This document shows positions 24,086 to 32,904 of a stretch of 64,000 bases of DNA, in pieces (positions within the stretch are counted from its first letter, which is position 1; the number at the start of each line of letters is the position of its first letter). The stretch lies in assembly GCA_002344525.1 (NCBI GenBank), contig DDTJ01000029.1, forward strand, positions 1 through 64,000. The letters run 5' to 3'. Source of the DNA: Akkermansiaceae bacterium UBA2367. Its GTDB lineage: Bacteria > Verrucomicrobiota > Verrucomicrobiia > Verrucomicrobiales > DEV007. The position numbers and the translations under genes are program-made. The notes below the pieces were generated by a model, which was not told the DNA's origin, did not search any database, and worked only from the letters and a program-made list of their open reading frames with translations.

Positions 24086-24514
24086 ATGATCGTCCCCGAC
24101 GTCAACCTCCTCGTCTATGCTTACGACTCGACCTCGCCGCAGCATGGGAAGGCGAAGAAATGGTGGGAGGACGCACTCTCGGGAACGGAACCGGTGGGCA
24201 TCCCCGTGCTGGTCGGTCTCGCTTTTGTCCGTCTCATGACCCATCCGACTTTGAGCGAGAATCCGATGAGCGTGGCAGAGGCCCGCAAGCGGGTCGAATC
24301 GTGGTTGGAAACGCCGGTGGCGCAGTGGCTCGCTGGCGGCGTCCGGTCGATGGAGCTGGCGATGGACCTGCTCGAAGCCGCCGGGAAGGGAGGCAATCTA
24401 GCGAGCGACGCCTTCATCGCCGCGCTGTCGATCGAGCATGGCGCGACCGTGCATTCGAACGACCGGGATTTCGCGCGCTTCCCCGGAGTGAAATGGATCG
24501 ACCCGCTTGTTTGA
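24086..24514 (+). CDS. vapC: VapC-type PIN-domain ribonuclease toxin
   Basis: This 142-residue protein shows PIN-domain acidic positions: Asp5 in MIVPDVNLLVYAYD, a central acidic helix (SVAEARKRVESWLE) and GNLASDAFIAALSIEHGATV followed by HSNDRDFARFPGVKWIDPL. It should be a metal-dependent endoribonuclease that blocks translation when free of its antitoxin. It is encoded directly after the antitoxin gene as one operon. Confidence 0.9.
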   Translation: MIVPDVNLLVYAYDSTSPQHGKAKKWWEDALSGTEPVGIPVLVGLAFVRLMTHPTLSENPMSVAEARKRVESWLETPVAQWLAGGVRSMELAMDLLEAAGKGGNLASDAFIAALSIEHGATVHSNDRDFARFPGVKWIDPLV

Positions 24515-24548
24515 GAAGCTGAACCCTGTTCCGCAAAGAAAGATCACT

Positions 24549-24956
24549 ATGTCCAGTGACGAACAAGAAATCCGCGAATTGATAGCGTCTTGGATGGAGG
24601 CGACAAAGACCGGAGATATCGAAAGCGTCCTCGATCTGATGGCTGATGATATAGTGTTCCTGATTCCCGGCCAGCCACCGATGCGAAAATCGGATTTTGC
24701 GGCGGCAGCCGCTTCACCGCATGGGCAGGAGTCGCCTGAATTCGACGGAACCAGCGAAATTCAGGAGATCAAGGTGCTCGGAGATTGGGCGTATATGTGG
24801 ACGAAATTGAAGGTGGTCGTGACTCCGCCCAATGGGGCTCCACCTGTAACGCGCTCAGGACATACTCTTTCGATCTTGCAGAAGCAGAACGGCAAATGGC
24901 TGCTGGCACGCGATGCGAATCTTTTGACGACCCTGCCGGATGGCAGCGCAGAATAA
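24549..24956 (+). CDS. SnoaL-like/SgcJ-type NTF2-fold protein
   Basis: This 135-residue protein has the NTF2-like cone layout: SSDEQEIRELIASWMEATKT, then GDIESVLDLMADDIVFLIPG, a middle with KSDFAAA, and two C-terminal strands (YMWTKLKVVVTPP and TLSILQKQNGKWLLARDAN). Proteins like this are annotated YybH/SgcJ-like and have varied or unknown function. G+C content is visibly lower than in the neighbouring genes. The start codon is chosen as the ATG at 24549, where the domain begins. No operon partner is obvious; the Gfo/Idh gene follows after 26 bases. Confidence 0.75.
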   Translation: MSSDEQEIRELIASWMEATKTGDIESVLDLMADDIVFLIPGQPPMRKSDFAAAAASPHGQESPEFDGTSEIQEIKVLGDWAYMWTKLKVVVTPPNGAPPVTRSGHTLSILQKQNGKWLLARDANLLTTLPDGSAE

Positions 24957-24982
24957 AACCAGTCGAACAACACTCTAAAACT

Positions 24983-25984
24983 ATGAAAAAACTAAAACAC
25001 GCCGTCCTCGGGCTCGGTTGGTTCGGGGAGAAACATTGCGAGGCGCTGGCGGCGATTCCGAATGTGGAGATTGCCGCCGTCTGCACGCGCAACCCGGAGC
25101 GTCTCGCCGAAGTGGAGGGCAAGTTCGGGGTCGCGAAGACCTACACCGACTACCACGCGATGCTCGCCGACCCGGAGATCGATTCGGTCAGCATCACGAC
25201 GATGTGGGACCAGCACGCCGACCCTGCCGTGGCGGCGCTGGAGGCGGGCAAGCACGTCTTCCTCGAAAAGCCGATGGCCTCGACGGTGGAGGACTGCGAC
25301 CGCATCGTCGCGGCGGCGGAGAAGGCGAGCAGCTTCTTCATGGTCGGCCACATCTGCCGCTTCAATCCGCGCTACGCGGCGGCGAAGGAGGCCATCGCCG
25401 AAGGACGCATCGGCAAGATCGTCTCCATGTATGCCCGTCGCAACCTGCCCGCTTGGGTGGGCGCGTCGGTGCTCGACAAGATCGGCCCCATCATCGGCGA
25501 CGGAGTCCACGACACCGACCTGATGTTCTGGTTCAGCGAATCGCGGGCCGTCAGCGCCTACGCGCAGACCGTGCAGGTCCGCGACCACGCCAACCCGGAC
25601 CTCGGACAGGTGATCTACCGGCTGGAGAGCGGGGCCTCGTGCATCCTCGAGGCGGTCTGGTGCCTGCCCGACACGACGCCCTTCCAGATCGACGAGCGTC
25701 TGGAGATCGTCGGCACGGAGGGCTCCATCTCGATCCACGACACCCATCCGAACCTGATGGTCGTGGACAAGGACGGGGCGCGGTGCCCCGACACGACCTA
25801 CTGGCCTACGCAGCACGGCAAGCTGCGGGGAGCCCTGCGCGACGAGCTCGCCTACTTCGTCCAATGCGTCCTCGACGGCGAGCGGCCCACGGCGATCACC
25901 CCACAGGAGTCGCGCGAGGCCGTGCGAGCCTGTCTCGCCGCCGAAGAGTCGGCGCGGACGGGGCAGGTGGTGAGGATTGAGTAA
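24983..25984 (+). CDS. Gfo/Idh/MocA-family oxidoreductase
   Basis: This 333-residue NAD(P)-dependent sugar or inositol-type dehydrogenase has the N-terminal Rossmann loop AVLGLGWFGEKHCEAL, the family EKPMA motif with its active-site Lys and a C-terminal alpha/beta domain with GPIIGDGVHDTDLMFW carrying the conserved His. No signal peptide is seen, so it is cytoplasmic. Substrate unknown. It may work with the epimerase and SDR encoded upstream in sugar interconversion. Confidence 0.92.
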   Translation: MKKLKHAVLGLGWFGEKHCEALAAIPNVEIAAVCTRNPERLAEVEGKFGVAKTYTDYHAMLADPEIDSVSITTMWDQHADPAVAALEAGKHVFLEKPMASTVEDCDRIVAAAEKASSFFMVGHICRFNPRYAAAKEAIAEGRIGKIVSMYARRNLPAWVGASVLDKIGPIIGDGVHDTDLMFWFSESRAVSAYAQTVQVRDHANPDLGQVIYRLESGASCILEAVWCLPDTTPFQIDERLEIVGTEGSISIHDTHPNLMVVDKDGARCPDTTYWPTQHGKLRGALRDELAYFVQCVLDGERPTAITPQESREAVRACLAAEESARTGQVVRIE

Positions 25985-25993
25985 ACGAAGCGG

Positions 25994-26326
25994 ATGAACC
26001 TGTTCACGTCTCCCTACTGGCTCCTTGGTTCATTCCTTGGTCCGGCATCGATTCTGGTCTTGATCGCGGGCTTGGTGATTTCGTGGAGATTTGGATTGGT
26101 CGGAACCCTCTTGCAGCAGGTCGCGATTGTCGTGGTCTCAATTTTGATCAGCACTCTTTCGCCGACGGTGAATGAAACGTTCGGTCAACGATTGGCGGTT
26201 GGAGGGGTTTCTGGAGTGGCTGTCAACTTCGGCATCGTTCCTTTCAACTTAATCGGTTTCCTTGGGAGATTTCTCACACGTAACCGAAAGCAAACAACTG
26301 AAGCCGTCAGCAATAAGCCGGAGTAG
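25994..26326 (+). CDS. small membrane protein of unknown function
   Basis: This 110-residue protein has two or three predicted membrane helices (about 14-33, 38-57 and 68-92) and a short basic/polar cytoplasmic tail (RFLTRNRKQTTEAVSNKPE). I recognise no family. Its base composition is clearly less GC-rich than its neighbours. It begins 9 bases after the Gfo/Idh stop, so it could be translated from the same mRNA; no strong ribosome-binding site is visible. Confidence 0.6.
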   Translation: MNLFTSPYWLLGSFLGPASILVLIAGLVISWRFGLVGTLLQQVAIVVVSILISTLSPTVNETFGQRLAVGGVSGVAVNFGIVPFNLIGFLGRFLTRNRKQTTEAVSNKPE

Positions 26327-26332
26327 GCGATT

Positions 26333-26356
26333 CTCACCCACTCACCCACTCACCCA
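26333..26356. repeat. short tandem repeat (CTCACCCA x3)
   Basis: Three head-to-tail copies of CTCACCCA lie just after the membrane-protein gene. The rest of the 203-base gap before the PIN toxin stop shows nothing recognisable. Confidence 0.7.
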
Positions 26357-26529
26357 TGCCGCATTCCTCCATCGCTCAGTTCCCCTCGCGGATCGCGCGT
26401 ATTCACCGCAGGTTTTGTGGTGAATGCGATCCCGATTCCCCGCAAACGCAAGGATTCCCCCTCGCCGCCGAGCACGCCTGCCCCGCAGCGGGGGAACCGA
26501 CTGGGATGGCGGAGGCGCTTGGGTTTCCC

Positions 26530-26907
26530 TCACAAGGCCACGAAATCGAGGCCGTCGATTCGGGAGAAATGCCCATCCTTTGCCAGCAGCGGCAGGTCGT
26601 GGCGCATGGCGAGGGCGGCGATCCAGAGGTCGTTGACCGGGATCGGGGTTCCCGCCTTTTCCAAGTCGCCATGGATTCGGGCATATTGCATCGCGGTCTC
26701 CTCGTCGATGGGGATCAGCGAGCAGCGGTCCCGGAGTTCCGCGATGCGGAGGCTTTCCTTGACGGGGCGGTCGCATTTCCGCAACCCGCAGTGAAGCTCT
26801 CCCAAGACCGTCACGGGCATCCACACCTCCCGCGCCGCGTTGAAGCATTTGCCAGCAGCGGCAAGCCCCCGGAACAGGGCGATGACCGCACTGGTGTCGA
26901 TCACCAC
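26530..26907 (-). CDS. vapC: PIN-domain toxin (VapC-type)
   Basis: This 125-residue PIN-domain protein begins VVIDTSAVIALFRG, the first acidic strand. A middle stretch PVTVLGELHCGLRK carries the conserved Glu, and the C-terminal region has NDLWIAALAMRHDLPLLAKD, where Asp is the third acidic residue. GTG at 26907 is chosen because it starts at the domain edge and comes one base after the antitoxin stop. A GTG at 26943 inside the antitoxin gene is the alternative. Predicted endoribonuclease toxin of a TA pair. Confidence 0.88.
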   Translation of the reverse strand: MVIDTSAVIALFRGLAAAGKCFNAAREVWMPVTVLGELHCGLRKCDRPVKESLRIAELRDRCSLIPIDEETAMQYARIHGDLEKAGTPIPVNDLWIAALAMRHDLPLLAKDGHFSRIDGLDFVAL

Positions 26908-26908
26908 T

Positions 26909-27121
26909 CTACCAGCTTCGGCAATTCGTCTCGGGGCGTTCACAGCTTTCTTCGATGGCGGCGGCGAGGCGGTCCGACTCGTCCTCCGTCAGGCATCCGA
27001 GCAGATCGTCGAAACGGCCTTCCGTGGAGGGGCGCAACTCGTCGATGTATCGGCGCACGGCGGCGATCTCCTCGTCCGGCAGGGACTTCAGTTTTTCGAC
27101 AGTGCTTTCCAGAAGAGTCAT
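26909..27121 (-). CDS. vapB: antitoxin of the second PIN pair
   Basis: This 70-residue protein (MTLLESTVEKLKSLPDEEIA, then VRRYIDELRP) resembles the short helical antitoxins of the DUF2281/VapB-like group, with an acidic C-terminal tail (LTEDESDRLAAAIEESCERP). It sits directly upstream of the PIN toxin gene on the same strand. AAAAAGG precedes the ATG and may be its ribosome-binding site. Assignment rests mainly on size and context. Confidence 0.7.
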   Translation of the reverse strand: MTLLESTVEKLKSLPDEEIAAVRRYIDELRPSTEGRFDDLLGCLTEDESDRLAAAIEESCERPETNCRSW

Positions 27122-27203
27122 CCTTTTTCAAGTATCGCGGCGGAAGCGCCGCTACGCAAGCTCCAGCCTCCACCCTCGCGCAACCACTCCTTTCCCTTCT
27201 CCC

Positions 27204-30200
27204 ATGAAACCCTATCTAGCCACCCTCCTGACCCTCTTCACTCTCGCCCTCGCCGGGCCAGCCTCCGCCGACTGGCAGCCCGCCAAGGTCCCCGGCGCGA
27301 TCCCGTCCGAGGGCACGGCTTGGCTGCGCTGCTGGGTGAAGCCGCACGACAGCTTCTTCAGCAAGCACGAGCGCAACCTCTTCGAGGAGTCGGTCGGCTT
27401 CAACTTCAGCGACCTGCCCGGCGTCCATGAGGTGTGGGTCAACGGCGTGAAGATCGGCGGCGGGAGCGAGCCGGGCATTCTCCGCTACAAGGTGCCCGTC
27501 GGCACGCTCGCGCCCGGCCAGTGGAACGAGGTCGCGGTGAAGACCAGTCCGGCGGATGGAGCCGTCGGCTTCCGCAAGGAGGCGCCATTCCTGATGAACT
27601 ACTTCTGGGAGTGCATCTTCGAGGGCGAGTGGGAGCTGCTCGCCTCCGCCGACTACACGCCCGGCAAGGCGCTGGCCGAGAAGCCCGCCCGCGCCGCCTA
27701 CGAGGAGTTCCGCGAATCGAACCGCGTCCTCGGTCGCGCCGAGCAGGTCCACGGGCCGAAGCTCTCCCCGGAGGAAGCGGCGAAGACCTTCACGGCGAAG
27801 GACGGCCTCACCGTCGAGCAGCTCCTCGCCGAGCCGGACGTCACCCAGCCCTTCCATTTCAGCTACGACGGACGCGGTCGGCTCTGGACGATCCATTCCA
27901 ACCAGTATCCCTATCCGGCGGGCCTGAGGATGCTCAGCCGCGACCGCTACTACCGCGCTCACTACGACAAGGTGCCGCTCGCCCCGCCGCACCACGATCC
28001 CGGCGCGGACCTCGTCACCATCCACGAGGACACCGACGGCGACGGACGCTACGACTCGCGCAAGGTCTTCGTCGAGGGGCTGAACATGGCCAACGCCGTG
28101 CTGCCGGGCAAGGGCGGCGTCTGGGTGATGAACGCGCCCTACCTGCTCTTCTACCCCGACACGGACGGCGACGACGTGCCGGACGGCGATCCCGTGGTGC
28201 ATTTGTCAGGGTTCGGATTCGAGGACAGCCACTCCGCCGCGAACGGCCTTGTCTGGGGGCCGGACGGCTGGATCTACGGCGGGCAGGGCAGCACCGTCTC
28301 CTGCCGCGTGGTGCGTCCCGGCCTCGATCCGGAGGGGCACCTCGGCGTCTATTTCGAGGGCTGCATGGTGTGGCGCTACCAGCCGGAGACGAGAGCCTTC
28401 GAGATCTTCGCCGAGGGCAGCGGCAACACCTTCGGTCTCGAATTCGACTCCGTCGGGCGGCTCTACTCGGGCCACAACGGCGGCGGCACGCGCGGCTGGC
28501 ACTACGTGCAGGGCGGCTTCTACCTGATGCAGGGTGTCGATCCCGGCAAGTTCGGCCCGCCGCGCAATCCCTACGCCTTCGGCGACCTGCCCATGATGGC
28601 GACGGAGGACGCGGTGGTGCGCTTCACCCACTTCGGGGCCTTCGCCGACGGCACCGCGATGCCGGACGCGCTGCGCGGGCTGCTCTTCGCCATCGACCCG
28701 CTCCACAACGAGATCATCGCGACGAAGTGGAATCCGCGCGGCTCGACCTTCGAGACGGTGGACCGCGGCACTCTCGTCAAGAGCAGCGACCCGGCCTTCC
28801 GCCCCGTCTATCTCGCCAACGCGCCCGACGGCTCGCTCCATGTCGCCGACATGTACGAGTTCTACATCGCCCACGGCCAGCACTATCAAAACCAGATCGA
28901 TCCGACGACGGGCCGCATCTACCGCGTCGCGGGGGAGGGGAGGCCGCTGGAGAAGGACCTCGCCCTCGCCGGAAAATCGAATGACGAGCTGATCGCCCTG
29001 CTCGGACATCCGAACAAGTGGCACCGCACCGCCGCCGTCCGTCTCCTCGGCGAGCGCCGCGACGAGGCGATTGTGCCGAAGCTGAAGGAGACGGTCCTCA
29101 ACTCGACCGGCCCCGCCGCTCTCCACGCGCTCTGGGCGCTTTACCAGATCGCCGGGCTGGACGACGCCACGGCGGAGAAGGCCGTCGCCCATGCCGATGC
29201 GGCGGTGCGGCTCTGGACGGTGCGTTTGCTAGGCGACGCCTACGGCATCCAGCGCAATCTCGGGCTGCCGCCCGAGCGCACCGAGGCCTATCCGCTCGCG
29301 ACGAACGTCTTCGAGGCCCTCCTCGCCCGCGCCGCGGTCGAGTCCGACGCCGAGGTGCGCTCGCAGTTCGCCTCCACCGCCCGCCGTCTCGCCAACGAGC
29401 AAGCCTTCCCCCTGCTCGCCGCGATCCTCGGGCGCGACGAGGACCTCGATGATCCCTTCATCCCGCTGCTCTGCTGGTGGGTGCTGGAGGCGCACCTGCC
29501 CGCCTCGACCGGAGACGTGATGGCGCTCTTCGAAAACCGCACCCTCTGGGACGAGCCGCTCGTGAAGGAGCACATCCTCCCGCGCATCGCGCGGCGCTTC
29601 TCCGTCGAGGGGAAACGGCAGGATCTCCTCCTGCTTGCGAAGCTCCTCCGCCTCGCGCCGGGACCGGAGCAGGCCGGGCAGTTGCTGAAGGGCTTCGAGG
29701 AGGCCTACCGCGGCCGCACCATGACCGCCCTGCCCGAGGAGCTGCTCGCCGCGATGAGCGAGTCCGGCGGCGCCTCCCTCGGCATCCGCCTGCGCCAAGG
29801 CGATCCCTCCGCCGTGACCGAGGCCCTCGCCCTCGTCGCCGACGCGAAGGCCCCGCTCGACGAGCGGCTCCGCTACGCCCGCAGCTTCGGCGAGGTGAAG
29901 CGCGCCGAGGCCGTGCCCGTGCTGCTGAAGCTAGCGACCTCCGAGGGCGAGGCCGACCTGCGCCGCGCCGCCTTTGCCTCGCTCGGGGCCTACGACTCCG
30001 CCGACATCGCCGGGGCGACCCTCGCGGCCCTGCCCTCCCTGCCCGAGGCCGTCCGGCCCGCCGCCTTCACCTTGCTGGCGAGCCGTCCCACGTGGACGGG
30101 CGATCTGATCGCCGCCCTGCAATCGGGTGCGCTGCCGCTCTCGCTCGTTCCCAACGACGTCGCCGACCAGCTCCGCTCCCATTCCGAGGAGAGCGTCCGC

Positions 30201-30713
30201 ATCGCCGCCGTGAAGCTCCTCCCCGCGCCCGTGGCCGGGGGCATGGACTTCAACGCGAAGATCGCCGAGGTCGAGGTCGCGCTGAAGAAGGCCCCCGGCA
30301 GTCCCTACGCCGGCGAGGCGCTCTACATGCAGCGCTGCGCGAGCTGCCACAAGCTCTTCTTCAAGGGCGGCAACATCGGACCCGAGCTGACCGGCTACCA
30401 GCGCGACGACCTCGGCACCATGCTCATCAGCATCGTCAACCCCAACGCCGAGATCCGCGAAGGCTACCAGTTCATCACCGTGAAGACCAAGGACGGCCGC
30501 ACCCTCGGCGGCTTCCAAGTGGACCGCGACAACCAAGTCACCGTCCTGCGCGGCCTCGACGGGCAGGACCTGACCCTGTCCGCCGACGAGATCGACACGG
30601 TCGAGCCGATGGGACGGAGCCTTATGCCCGAGGGTCTGCTCGAAGGGCTCGACGAGCAGCAGATCCGCGATCTGTTTGCCTATTTGCGGATTTCTCAGCC
30701 GATTAGTAAATGA
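27204..30713 (+). CDS. secreted PVC-type haem-binding beta-propeller/HEAT protein
   Basis: This 1169-residue exported protein (signal MKPYLATLLTLFTLALAGPA) is a large multi-domain redox protein. Residues about 25-160 form a galactose-binding-like jelly roll (VHEVWVNGVKIGGGSEPGIL, WNEVAVKTSPADG). Residues 190-590 are a six-bladed propeller of the PVC 'membrane-bound dehydrogenase' type (HEDTDGDGRYDSRKVFVEGL, PYLLFYPDTDGDDVPDG). Residues 600-990 are HEAT-like repeats. The last 140 residues form a cytochrome c domain with CASCH at 1045-1049 and a downstream Met-rich region for the sixth ligand. Family members are thought to oxidise sugars or alcohols, but activity is mostly unproven. The stop overlaps the next gene by four bases. 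Confidence 0.9.
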   Translation: MKPYLATLLTLFTLALAGPASADWQPAKVPGAIPSEGTAWLRCWVKPHDSFFSKHERNLFEESVGFNFSDLPGVHEVWVNGVKIGGGSEPGILRYKVPVGTLAPGQWNEVAVKTSPADGAVGFRKEAPFLMNYFWECIFEGEWELLASADYTPGKALAEKPARAAYEEFRESNRVLGRAEQVHGPKLSPEEAAKTFTAKDGLTVEQLLAEPDVTQPFHFSYDGRGRLWTIHSNQYPYPAGLRMLSRDRYYRAHYDKVPLAPPHHDPGADLVTIHEDTDGDGRYDSRKVFVEGLNMANAVLPGKGGVWVMNAPYLLFYPDTDGDDVPDGDPVVHLSGFGFEDSHSAANGLVWGPDGWIYGGQGSTVSCRVVRPGLDPEGHLGVYFEGCMVWRYQPETRAFEIFAEGSGNTFGLEFDSVGRLYSGHNGGGTRGWHYVQGGFYLMQGVDPGKFGPPRNPYAFGDLPMMATEDAVVRFTHFGAFADGTAMPDALRGLLFAIDPLHNEIIATKWNPRGSTFETVDRGTLVKSSDPAFRPVYLANAPDGSLHVADMYEFYIAHGQHYQNQIDPTTGRIYRVAGEGRPLEKDLALAGKSNDELIALLGHPNKWHRTAAVRLLGERRDEAIVPKLKETVLNSTGPAALHALWALYQIAGLDDATAEKAVAHADAAVRLWTVRLLGDAYGIQRNLGLPPERTEAYPLATNVFEALLARAAVESDAEVRSQFASTARRLANEQAFPLLAAILGRDEDLDDPFIPLLCWWVLEAHLPASTGDVMALFENRTLWDEPLVKEHILPRIARRFSVEGKRQDLLLLAKLLRLAPGPEQAGQLLKGFEEAYRGRTMTALPEELLAAMSESGGASLGIRLRQGDPSAVTEALALVADAKAPLDERLRYARSFGEVKRAEAVPVLLKLATSEGEADLRRAAFASLGAYDSADIAGATLAALPSLPEAVRPAAFTLLASRPTWTGDLIAALQSGALPLSLVPNDVADQLRSHSEESVRIAAVKLLPAPVAGGMDFNAKIAEVEVALKKAPGSPYAGEALYMQRCASCHKLFFKGGNIGPELTGYQRDDLGTMLISIVNPNAEIREGYQFITVKTKDGRTLGGFQVDRDNQVTVLRGLDGQDLTLSADEIDTVEPMGRSLMPEGLLEGLDEQQIRDLFAYLRISQPISK

Positions 30714-31795
30714 ACGCTCTATCCCCGATCTTCCGAAGCCTCTTTCCCGTCGTCCTTTTCAGCGCGATCTTCGCGTTGGCTCCCTTGTTGGCGCAGGAAG
30801 GCGAAGCGAAACACATCGACCTCGGCGCGAATACCTCCCTCGAACTCCTCGCCATTCCGCCCGGCGAGTTCCTCATGGGCAGCACGCCGGAGGAGAAGGC
30901 TTGGGCCACGGGAATCGAGGGCGGGGCCACGCCGGGAACGTCGCGTGAATCCTTCGAGGGCGGCTCGCCGCGCCTGACGCGGGTGAAGGAGGCCTTCTGG
31001 ATGGGGCGCACCGAAGTCACGATGGGGCAGTTCCGCCGCTTCGTGGAGGAGAGCGGCCATGTCACCGACGCGGAGAAGCCGGGCGGGACGACGCAATGCT
31101 TCGATCCCGAGTGGACTGGCTACCATTTCACCGAGGAGGTGGTTCACCCCTGGAAACCGATGGAGGGGAAAAGCTGGCGCGATCCGAACTTCCCCTTCCC
31201 CCTGCGCGAGGACTTTCCCGTGGTCTGCGTGAGCTGGAACGACGCCCGCGCCTTCTGCGACTGGCTGACGGAGCGCGAGCGCACCGCAGGCCGACTGCCC
31301 GAGGGTTTGGTCTATCGTCTCCCCACCGAGACCGAATGGGAATACGCCTGCCGAGGCGGCAGCAAGGAGAGCCTCCATTTCTGGTGGGGCAACGGGATCG
31401 AGGACGGCGAGGGCCGGCTCAACCTCTCCGGCATCGACTTCCTGCCCGGCCGCACTCGCACTTGGCCGCTCGCGAAAGTGCCGTGGAGCGACGGCTTCGC
31501 CTTCGTCTCGCCGGTGGACCACTACGGGGAGCGGGGCCGCAACGGCTTCGGTCTCGCCGACATGTGCGGCGGGGTCTGGGAGATCGTCCTCGACCACTTC
31601 GATCCTCAAGGAGCCCACGAGGAGGCCTATTTCGTCGCCGAGAACCCCCGCCCGGTCTGTCGCGGTGGCAACTACTTCGACGTGCCCGGCAACGCCCGCT
31701 GCGCCGTCCGTCTTGGATTGAAGGGACCGGGCTATTCCGACTCCCGCGACGGCTTCCGCATCGTTCTGGGAACGCCCCGCGAAATCAAACCCTGA
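30710..31795 (+). CDS. secreted SUMF1/FGE-fold protein
   Basis: This 361-residue protein has a signal peptide (cleaved near LAQEGEA) and a full SUMF1 domain: LAIPPGEFLMGSTPEEKAW, AFWMGRTEVTMGQFRRFVEE, YRLPTETEWEYACRGGSKE and NGFGLADMCGGVWEIVLDHF. In the C-terminal part, CRGGNYFDVPGNARC has only one Cys after RGGN. The catalytic Cys pair of formylglycine-generating enzyme is not seen at its usual positions, so an activator role is doubtful. It is translationally coupled (ATGA) to the haem-protein gene upstream. A Tat-exported Gfo/Idh gene follows after 23 bases, so all three may form one exported oxidation system. Confidence 0.88.
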   Translation: MNALSPIFRSLFPVVLFSAIFALAPLLAQEGEAKHIDLGANTSLELLAIPPGEFLMGSTPEEKAWATGIEGGATPGTSRESFEGGSPRLTRVKEAFWMGRTEVTMGQFRRFVEESGHVTDAEKPGGTTQCFDPEWTGYHFTEEVVHPWKPMEGKSWRDPNFPFPLREDFPVVCVSWNDARAFCDWLTERERTAGRLPEGLVYRLPTETEWEYACRGGSKESLHFWWGNGIEDGEGRLNLSGIDFLPGRTRTWPLAKVPWSDGFAFVSPVDHYGERGRNGFGLADMCGGVWEIVLDHFDPQGAHEEAYFVAENPRPVCRGGNYFDVPGNARCAVRLGLKGPGYSDSRDGFRIVLGTPREIKP

Positions 31796-31818
31796 CAAAA
31801 CAGCCTCCATCTGCATCC

Positions 31819-32865
31819 ATGAACACCTCCCTCGACCGCCGCACCTTCCTCGGCCAATCTCTCGTCGGCCTTGCCGCCGCTTCTGTGCCCGCCCTCGCCC
31901 AAGACGCCGCCGCTAAACCCTTGCGCATCGGCCTCGTCTCCGCCGCCAGCTACGGTGCCACCTATGGTCCCTCTCCCCAGCCGCGCGTGCCGGGTTCGAA
32001 CCACGGCACCGCCTTTGCGACGACCTTCAACGGCTTCGACGAGGAGAAGGCCAAGTCGTTCAAGGGCACCTTCGTGAAGGCGGCGAAGCGGATCGAGGGA
32101 GGCAAGATCGTGAAGATCTGGGACCCTGACAAAACCACCGCCGCCACTATCGCGGACATCTGCGGGATCGAGACCGTGGCCGACACTCCCGAGCAATGTG
32201 TCGAGGACATCGATGCCGCCATCCTCATCGACGACGGCAGCGGAGCGCAGTGGGAATACGCCGAGGCCGCCCTGCGCAAGGGCGTGCCCACCTTCTGCGA
32301 CAAGCCCCTCGCCATGACCGCGAAGGAGGCCGCCGCCATCGCGAAGATCGCCGGCGAGACCGGGACGAAATTCATGTCCGCGAGCAGCCTGCGCTTCGTC
32401 CCCGACATCGTGAAGCTGCGCGAGGATGCCGCCGCGATCGGTCCCGTCCGCCTCTGCACCGTGACCGGCCCCGGCGACCTCATCTACTACGGGATCCATG
32501 CGCTCTCCATGGCCTACGCCGTGCTCGGGCCGGGTGTCGTCAGCGCCCACAACACGGGACGCGAGGGCGGTCACGTCGTGCGCCTCCGCCACGAGAAGGA
32601 TCTCGACATCGTCCTGATGGTCGGCGCACGGGAGCGGATGCGGGCTGGATTCTCGATCCAGTTGTTCGGCGAAAAGGGGAACCTGCGCGTCGAGCCGGAC
32701 CTGAAGGACCTCTACGCCTACCTCCTCGAAGCCTTCCTCGATCTCGTGCTGCGCGACAAGGTCAGCGTTCCGGTTGCGGAAGAAGTCGAGCTCATCGCCG
32801 CGCTCGAGGCCGGGCAGCGCTCCCTCGAACTCGGTCGCGAAGTGGCGCTGGACGAGGTGAGGTGA
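31819..32865 (+). CDS. Tat-exported Gfo/Idh/MocA-family oxidoreductase
   Basis: This 348-residue protein has a Tat signal (LDRRTFLGQSLVGLAAASVP, twin Arg) and a Gfo/Idh fold in which the family EKP motif is replaced by DKPLA in TFCDKPLAMTAKEAA. The N-terminal Rossmann Gly-rich loop is not typical. The C-terminal half has SSLRFVPDIVKL and YYGIHALSMAYAVLGPG with the expected His. Export implies folding with cofactor in the cytoplasm and action in the periplasm, as known for other exported Gfo/Idh enzymes of this phylum. It follows the haem-protein and SUMF1 genes on the same strand, so a shared substrate is likely. Substrate unknown. Confidence 0.88.
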   Translation: MNTSLDRRTFLGQSLVGLAAASVPALAQDAAAKPLRIGLVSAASYGATYGPSPQPRVPGSNHGTAFATTFNGFDEEKAKSFKGTFVKAAKRIEGGKIVKIWDPDKTTAATIADICGIETVADTPEQCVEDIDAAILIDDGSGAQWEYAEAALRKGVPTFCDKPLAMTAKEAAAIAKIAGETGTKFMSASSLRFVPDIVKLREDAAAIGPVRLCTVTGPGDLIYYGIHALSMAYAVLGPGVVSAHNTGREGGHVVRLRHEKDLDIVLMVGARERMRAGFSIQLFGEKGNLRVEPDLKDLYAYLLEAFLDLVLRDKVSVPVAEEVELIAALEAGQRSLELGREVALDEVR

Positions 32866-32904
32866 TAGGGTGCGGTCCGGGAGCCGACCCTGTCCGCTCC
32901 ATCC

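Noticed and set aside
26356..26529. Small gene between the membrane protein and the PIN toxin
   Set aside because: The open frames here overlap the toxin antisense and have no conserved-looking sequence or ribosome-binding site.
31980..32010. tRNA-like GGTTCGAACC string
   Set aside because: It is inside the Tat-exported Gfo/Idh coding sequence, and no cloverleaf arms surround it.
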